From positions 1,042,501 through 1,106,500 of the forward strand of contig JAWNZC010000353.1 in the NCBI GenBank assembly GCA_035771165.1: 64,000 nt of DNA, read 5' to 3'. Within the stretch, counting starts at the first letter, position 1. Every line of letters starts with the position of its first letter. Under the pieces are notes generated by a model. It was not told the DNA's origin and made no database searches. It worked only from the letters and a program-made list of their open reading frames with translations. The position numbers were made by a program, and so were the translations under genes. Below, piece after piece: positions 57,836 to 64,000 of the stretch. Source of the stretch: Paragorgia papillata (Eukaryota > Cnidaria > Anthozoa > Scleralcyonacea > Coralliidae).

Positions 57836-57959
57836 TCAGGATTGATTGAAGAAATAAAGGGCAATGCCATGTAGAAACTCGCGCAAGCACACAGCTAGAA
57901 GGACACAGACTTGCCGACGAAGCAGGCTACTAGCAAACGTACTTCTGGTAGCGGCTCTC

Positions 57960-58600
57960 TTCTTAGAGCCCAAACAGAGGCATCACCTTTCACCCGCGCC
58001 GCAAATTTTGGCAAATTTCGAAACAAATTTTCTCCAAGTGATACATTAATAAACATTCTTCGCGGGCGCTCAAACGAAAGAAGAACACATCTTCTGTGTT
58101 TCTATCGTTTCGCTTTCTTCAATAAATCAAGTAAAGACTACAAATTTAACTCTGCTTTTGACCAACATAATTAATCACGTCGCTGTTGTCGCATTACTCT
58201 TAACCCAACGTAGAAAATCTGACATATTTAATTACAAATTTTCACCTATTGATGTATTACCAAACGTTCTTCGCGAGCGCTCAAACGAAAGAACGGCACA
58301 TCTTCTGTGTTTCTATCGTTTCGCTTTCTTCAATAAATCAAGTAATGGCATGATAATTTACTCTGCTTTTGACCTACATTAACCGCTTCGCTGCTATCTG
58401 TCTCGTCATATGCGGCAGGCATCACGTTTCATCCGAGTCGCAAAGTTGACAAATTTTGTTACAAATTTTCACCAACTGATACATTACCGAAGTTCTTCGC
58501 AAGCGCTTAAATGAAAGAACAATCCATCTAATGTGTTTCTGTCATTTCGCTTTCTTCAGTAAATCAATTAAAGACTATATATTTAACTCTGCTTTTGACA
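57960..58600. repeat. Three tandem units of about 220 bp
   Basis: GGCATCACCTTTCACCCGCG, TTCTTCGCGGGCGCTCAAAC, TGTTTCTATCGTTTCGCTTT and TTCAATAAATCAAGTAAAG recur at about 57975, 58227 and 58430. A single inverted copy is at 54195-54385, so the LINE sits between opposite-facing units. Confidence 0.83.
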
Positions 58601-59113
58601 AACATTAATCGCTTCACTGATGTCTGTATTGACGATCATCATATATGCGGCTTGGAAATGCGAGAATAACGGATAAATTAAAGCATAAAACAACGTGAAC
58701 AATATACGAAACGAAAGCCAAGACATTGCAGATTTTGAATATGAACGGCAAGAAGCAAGATTTTGATTCAATCTTCCGAAATGATAGCCAAAACGTTGTA
58801 ATCAGGTATTAATATGCATGACGGAGCAATTCCAGACAAAAATGGAACTGGGCGCTAGCAACTATGGGGCGCCGATGCGGACAAAACTGCTCTTTTCGCA
58901 AATATTCGTTCTAAGTTAATATACGCGTTCTAAATAAATATTAAACAGTGCCATATTCGAAAAAAATGCATTTCGACTCATATAAATACGTTCTAAGTAA
59001 TTTTAAAATCATTCGAATGGGTTTAAAAAAAAAAGTATTCCCATTGCCCAAAAATACGTTCTAATTATGATCCTTTGCGGCCAAAAACAAATATGAAAAA
59101 CAAAAAAAACAAA
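58601..59113. other. Anonymous DNA
   Basis: No gene recognised. Three AATACGTTCTAAGTAA-like words recur near 58910, 58985 and 59045. Confidence 0.5.
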
Positions 59114-59590
59114 TATGGCGTCGTCCAATTCACGAAGCGCGTTTTCGAACTTCTTAAACATTTCGAAGACAATTATTATTCAAATTCAAAATCTTTTTGA
59201 CGAAGGATCCTTGTCGGATAACGCTGAAGCTTCTTTAGATGCCTTAGAAAACCTGGTATCCGGATGGACGAAGTTTGTGCAACATTTCTCGTAATCCTTA
59301 ATAGAGTGGATCCTGGCGATGATCACATGTGGCAGAATGTTTCTGGACTTTTAACAGTTTTAACTCGCATTAAAGAGGACATAAACAACGAAGCAGAGAA
59401 GCTAACAGTTGTGGAAACTGTTAATATTTATTAAAAATGGCGTTGTAGACGATCGAGAAACAGAAATGATGGCCGTACGCTGGAACGTTGTGTATTTTAA
59501 CTACCAAATTCCGCAAGATCAACAACGGAATATTTCAACCTGTCCTCGCTGCTTTACACCGCTATTATCAGAGAACACACAAGTGTAGAT
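59114..59590 (+). pseudogene. Frameshifted unknown gene with C-terminal CxxC
   Basis: ATG at 59114 opens MASSNSRSAFSNFLNISK and continues to SLDALENLVSG. An overlapping frame then continues as MDEVCATFLVILNRVDPGDD to KLTVVET, and after another shift a third frame reads NGVVDDRETEMMAVRWNVVY and ends STCPRCFTPLLSENTQV with TAG at 59588-59590. The three pieces follow each other without gaps, and codon choice is even, so they look like one former protein of about 155 residues with two frame changes. The N-terminal part is predicted helical. I do not recognise the family. It lies upstream of the Tc1 transposase on the opposite strand. Confidence 0.5.
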
Positions 59591-60386
59591 TGAGATCATA
59601 TTTCATCCTCTGTATGTTGTCGCTTCGCACGGTCTACAGTCCAATTTGAGTGCTCTTTTCGTGTTTTTAACACTCACGAAATGCATAAAAGATACTTATT
59701 TGTATATCAGTGTGTTAATGTTATAAAATTCTAATAGTTAAGGCCAAAATCGGCCCAAATAAAGGCGTGTATTTTATTTCCCCACCGTCTACACAGAAAA
59801 TGCGTTTTTATTGAATACTAATGAGATCTTATATGTAGCCAACGCTATTTTTTATGTAGACCGTGGGAAAATGTTTAGTTTTTGGTCTTTCGCTTAGTAA
59901 TGGCTTTAAGACATGGGTTTGAATGTTACCTACACTACAGATTGAAAATATTTTATCTATGTTATTGTCCTGTATCATTTTTCCGGCCAAACATTTCTGT
60001 AGACCGTCGCACGCCACACGAAAATTGTCGCACCGGACTATACTATAGCGAAATGATTGATTTATGCGTTTTAGACAATATGACTTTAGCTATAGACGTT
60101 CAAATTTTTCTAACGATATATTATTACCTTATATTCATGGATAACAATGAAGAGTTACTATAAACTTTATTATTGAAAAAAAATACAGTTGGATTATATT
60201 AAGACTTGATCACATTGCATGTAAAATTATACGTTTTATACTTTTATATATGCGCAATGCAAGTCCAATTTAAATATTTACAATTATTACTTATAGATAG
60301 TTGCTGTTGGATATACGTTAGTATGAATAAAAAGATCATTAAGGGTGATACATATCTCAGGAATCTTAGAGAACTATTCATATTGT
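59591..60386. other. Anonymous AT-rich DNA
   Basis: No gene recognised; lies beyond the 3' end of the minus-strand transposase. Terminal inverted repeats of that element were not found by eye. Confidence 0.5.
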
Positions 60387-61469
60387 TTAATACTTGATTC
60401 GCCTACCCTTTGAGGATAATATTGCGTCAACGCGTTTAGGCATGCTCTCAATAGTACGATCAAGAATGCTTACATCTAAATTGTCAAAACAACGCAAAAC
60501 TCTATTCTTAAACTCTTCAAAACTTTCTTTCCTTATTTGTTTATCAATTGCTTCGTTTTCTAGACTCCTTTTAATAACATGAAATGCGTTCTCGATAGGG
60601 TTAAGATCGGGTGAGCGTGCTGGGATTTTATGAAATTGGCATTCAATTTCATTTAGGGCAGACATTGCCTTTTTACTGGTCTGAGATGGATCATTGTCCA
60701 TTACAAAAATGCGCTTTCTATAAGCTTTACGACCGGCCTTCGCGAAGCATAAATTAAAATGGCTCTTAATAAAGTTATAGAAGAAATGTCCGTCCATTTT
60801 TTCATATTGTTCTTTAAGTATGACACCTTTCCCATGTGCTATTGCAATCACCAAATGAAGACGTCTCCCACCAGGTAAACTTTTGCTTCCCTTGGCTGTT
60901 AATGTTAGTCCTTCGCCTCTTGTTCTCCAAACTCTTGATTTCGGTTGAATGGCTGCCTTCAAGGGATCACACTTGTGAATGAAAGACACCCCGTCAAGGT
61001 AAAACGCAACATGATTGGTAAAGAAATCTGGATTATCGCGTAAAATCGTTTTCATTTTTCGCGCGTACCCTTTTCGTGTTTTCAAATCCTTTTCATTCAG
61101 TAGACCTTTTTTTCTTGCCTGGCGCAATTTATATCCATTCTTGTTTAAAAATCTTAATACAGTCCTTCTGCAATACTTGGTGGTGTCAAGTCCACTTTCC
61201 GCTATCAAATCCTTTACAGAAAAGCTCGGCGATTTACGTCTTAGTTTATAAAATGTACGGAACAGAATCCGCTCTGTCCTTTCAGTTAAAACCTTTGGGC
61301 GTCCTGCTTTTACTTTAACATATCCTGTATTCATTTTCCGATTGCAAACGTTGTAAGCCGTAGACTTTGAAACACCGTACTTTTTAGCAAGATCTCTGTA
61401 ACTTAAACTAACCAATTCTCTGGTTAACATAAGTAATGCGCGCTTTTCGGCTGATATTTCTCGCACCAT
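60387..61469 (-). CDS. Tc1/mariner-type transposase, intact frame (360 aa)
   Basis: Starts at a true ATG (61469) and runs uninterrupted. A helix-turn-helix is at residues 23-41 (YRDLAKKYGVSKSTAYNV), with a GRP hook at 56-58 and a second winged-helix-like region at about 60-115. The catalytic triad is D159 (FYLDGVSF), D258 (FVMDNDPSQ) and E293 (SPDLNPIENAF), with 34 residues between D258 and E293, i.e. DD34E as in Tc1 elements. Length is typical of Tc1/IS630-like transposases. It would cut and paste DNA at TA sites. No broken residues seen. Whether the flanking inverted repeats survive is unknown. Confidence 0.93.
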   Translation of the reverse strand: MVREISAEKRALLMLTRELVSLSYRDLAKKYGVSKSTAYNVCNRKMNTGYVKVKAGRPKVLTERTERILFRTFYKLRRKSPSFSVKDLIAESGLDTTKYCRRTVLRFLNKNGYKLRQARKKGLLNEKDLKTRKGYARKMKTILRDNPDFFTNHVAFYLDGVSFIHKCDPLKAAIQPKSRVWRTRGEGLTLTAKGSKSLPGGRRLHLVIAIAHGKGVILKEQYEKMDGHFFYNFIKSHFNLCFAKAGRKAYRKRIFVMDNDPSQTSKKAMSALNEIECQFHKIPARSPDLNPIENAFHVIKRSLENEAIDKQIRKESFEEFKNRVLRCFDNLDVSILDRTIESMPKRVDAILSSKGRRIKY

Positions 61470-61782
61470 TTCCGCGTGCGTGTCTATTCTGATTGTTACG
61501 ATAAGTAATCAATTCATTATTATAAAAGACGTCATAGTTTTATGTAATTGCACATCAACAATTCTAAATAGCATGTTATTAATTAAAATTAATCTTCTCC
61601 TGTACCAATATGTACATAACACCGTGAAAAACGAGTTAAATTTTTTTCACTCATTTTCAGACAATCAAGGCCAAAATCATGTGGACAATACACCTGATAT
61701 GCACTCATAATGTATTTACAACTATAAATCATACCCCCACTCCCCCAAATCAATGTTGATATCGTTTTCATAACTCAGGGTT
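61470..61782. other. Intergenic DNA
   Basis: No gene recognised between the transposase start and the end of the HECT-type frame. Confidence 0.45.
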
Positions 61783-62843
61783 TCAATCCAATGTACAGGA
61801 ATGCAACATTGAGAAAGGGGGAGTGGGGGAAACAAAAATTAATATAAAATTCCCCTCAATATTACCTAAACTGATAAATTTGTGCACTGTCCAAATGGTT
61901 TTTGGCCTGGATTGTAGCATAGGTGCGCATGTATGTGCTATAGGCCTACGAGCAAACCCATCTAAATTTGTAAATGTTACTTCTATATGTTCACATGTTA
62001 TACAATTGCTCCCGGTTGTAAATTGCAGAAATGCTGAAAGGCCATCTTTTAAATTTTTTATGAATCTTTTCAAATGTTCCAAACTTTCTCTTTCTGCGTC
62101 GGTGACAGGACTGGCAGACAACAGTTTTACTAACTTCTTATTGGTGACCTTCTTTTCATTAAAAAAATTTTCTAAATTGTCGATGGATTGGAATGGCTCA
62201 AATACTTGTAACTGCTTAACAATTGGCACCCAACAATTTGCAATGTACCTTGGTTTTTGGATTATTTCTTGGTGTGCAAGCGCGAAAATAATTGCATTGA
62301 TGTTCTCTGTGGTTGGGGTTCTGAAACATTTGTAGGAGCTTAGGAATTCAAGGATATCTTCATTACTACTATCAAATTCTGGTCCCCCATTTAAACAAAT
62401 ATCTATGGCTTGTTTTTCATCTTCAGAGACAAATAACTTAAAAGACTTCACCAAAAAATCATTGCTCACTTGTTCTTCCCCCAAAATACATGATGCAATA
62501 AATTCCACTGAAAGGGAAGGAGGTAAATATGTTGTGCTTGTGTAACCATATACTAAAATTCTAGCTACTGCCTCCCAACCCTTCTTCTGGAAGTCATGCC
62601 TTATACATGGTACTTTCTCGCTAGCACCAAGTGCCAGGGAAGTGAAAAAATTTTGCCAAAAAATTGACAGTACCTCCCTCAAAACACCATTGCCTTCCTT
62701 CCTCTTTCTCTAATTCCCCATTATTACGAATAACACTGAGATTTAAGAGCATCTTGTTCATCAAAGTCTCTGATGAGATCTCTTAATATGGTTGATCTGT
62801 GGACAACAATGTCTTTCACTGTTTTCTGTATTGGGTCAGCCAT
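61783..62843 (-). pseudogene. HECT-domain ubiquitin-ligase-like gene, frameshifted
   Basis: On minus, an ATG at 62841-62843 opens MADPIQKTVKDIVVHRS to LRDLIRDF. A frame change leads to LLNLSVIRNNGELEKEEG, and a second to GNGVLREVLSIFW, after which about 299 codons are open to 61783. The long piece has VPCIRHDFQKKGWEA, HQEIIQKPRYIANCW and, at its end, LSAFLQFTTGS followed by RRPIAHTCAPML, the HECT C-lobe pattern with the catalytic cysteine at residue 252 of this piece. Such HECT-only proteins, often annotated G2E3-like, are expanded in cnidarians and fishes. The usual leucine-proline after the cysteine is altered (MLQSRP). Two frame changes in 100 bases argue for a pseudogene, though an intron at one point is possible. 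Confidence 0.78.
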
Positions 62844-63795
62844 GTCAAGTTGGATAACTATAATAAAATAAGATAATATAAATCTCTGTTTTGTTCTAAT
62901 TTAAGTAATAGCAGTATCATGAAATTATAACAATATTTTTTTTTACAATAGCAAGCTGCATGGTAAAGATATGTATCCAAATTGGTACACAATCAGAACA
63001 TATTGACCCATTGCAGTTTAAAACACCGTTCACGTGATGTCGCCAGACCTTGGGAAGTGGGGGGGACAAAACAATGATGTAATCACTACAATGACATCAT
63101 TACAATGATGTCATCACCATAATGATGTCATCACCACAATGACATCACTATTTACACATAATGTACTGACATAATATATGCAAACTGGGCTTAAAGGTTC
63201 GACTTCCAGCGTGAACATACGAGCCCGCGTAGCAATCAGACAATCAGCGATTTTAAGCAGATGAAGTGTAGGTACTTCATGTTATAATGTTATTGTTAAG
63301 CCCCAAAAACAATGTCAATTCGAAAGTTTGTTTCTCAAATTAATTGTCTGCCAATTCTGCCATTACCAAAACATTTTTTCTATAAATCATACAATCAGCA
63401 TTTACCCCACACCCAAAAACATTTCTCATTAGATTTGGGAAAATCTGAAAATTGGTTTTTAAAACAACTGGGGGCTAGTGGGGAGGGACTAGCCCCAGTC
63501 CCCTCCCTGGCGACGCCACCAGGAGGGTCATCACATACCTATATATTATGAACAAGTTTTATGATTGGTTATAACAATAAAACAATAGAATCAATTTCTA
63601 AAGAATGAGTCACAAACACTGATCACTTTCTTTCAAGTAACCAATCACAAAACCTGTTCATTTTAGGTAGGTAAGTATTTTGTTAGGTATTCTATGGTGC
63701 TGGCCCGACCATCACCATGATCGGGTTACAGAGAATTAAGAATGTATTCCAGGCTTGGACTGGGGCCCATTTGGGGGCATTATAATTTCCTGCAG
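62844..63795. other. Anonymous DNA with short ATGATGTCATC repeat
   Basis: At 63075-63150 several ATGATGTCATCAC and CAATGACATC words alternate, so the tract can fold back. Otherwise no gene recognised. The plus frame at 63312-63551 has no family support. Confidence 0.5.
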
Positions 63796-64000
63796 GAAAG
63801 AGCCAATGATCCCTCGTGAAAGTGATGCATTTGTAGGGGTCCAGGAGCATGCACGCCCTGGAACAGTGATTAAGTGTGATTGGCAAGGAGACCTACAGAC
63901 AATTCTCGATCTCTTGCAGCCTACAAAAGTGTCTGTAGGTGACGTGATTGCTAATTATTCTTGTGTTATGAAGCTTTGGTTTGTGTTATCCACCTTAGCC
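63796..64000 (+). CDS. Possible exon running off the right edge
   Basis: TTTCCTGCAG acceptor at 63795, then 68 open codons to the window end, including EHARPGTVIKCDWQGDLQ and ILDLLQPTKVSVGDVIANYS. No family recognised. The composition looks more protein-like than nearby frames, but an open stretch of this length can occur by chance in a few percent of cases. Confidence 0.3.

Noticed and set aside
63312..63551. 79-codon frame with start
   Set aside because: No domain, no splice context, and a GGGGCTAGTGGGGAGGG-like repetitive tail.

Overview
This is a eukaryotic window from an AT-rich, repeat-laden animal genome. The coding pieces are short exons bounded by GT-AG signals, and the families seen (OATP/SLCO transporter, SSUH2 cysteine-rich protein, HECT-type ligase, CR1/L2-like LINE, hAT and Tc1 transposons, tRNA-derived SINEs) fit an invertebrate. 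The family mix looks most like an anthozoan cnidarian such as a coral or anemone; that is inference, with moderate confidence. Very little looks like an intact host gene; most of the window is mobile elements, satellites and nested segmental duplications.

Layout. (1) 1-1242: left edge, with an inverted copy of one SLCO exon and a LINE reverse-transcriptase remnant. (2) 1243-11062: arm A of a large inverted duplication, carrying a 1.5-kb palindrome, a broken SSUH2-like gene on +, long trinucleotide tracts and a 16-unit satellite made of tRNA-like sequence. (3) 11063-13404: unassigned DNA and a second inverted LINE fragment. (4) 13405-23711: exons of an SLCO/OATP transporter on +, whose introns hold minisatellites, an inverted SINE pair, a 1.1-kb hAT-type MITE and a complete hAT element with an 8-bp target duplication. 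(5) 23837-29760 and 33760-40410: two direct copies (D1, D2) of a repeat-rich segment, separated by about 4 kb that includes a second hAT element. (6) 39935-49610: arm A', the mirror of arm A, with the SSUH2-like gene on -. (7) 49611-54194: mostly anonymous DNA with foldback elements, one enclosing a small paired/Tc1-like ORF. (8) 54195-58600: a LINE with one uninterrupted 1058-codon frame (endonuclease plus reverse transcriptase), bordered by inverted and tandem copies of another repeat. (9) 58600-64000: a decayed unknown gene, an intact Tc1-type transposase on -, a frameshifted HECT-type ligase gene on -, and an open frame running off the right edge.

How it fits together. The SSUH2 copies in A and A' share the same disabling lesions, so the gene was probably dead before the inverted duplication. 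Arm-specific changes (a 182-bp MITE, a 1-bp indel, 16 versus 12 satellite units) show that the arms are real diverged copies and not a simple assembly mirror. The D1/D2 pair gives a matched empty and filled site for a 340-bp TA-target MITE. The window is best read as a decaying gene-poor region reshaped by transposition, inverted duplication and tandem expansion. Active-looking parts are the Tc1 transposase frame and the LINE frame; the LINE lacks an early ATG.
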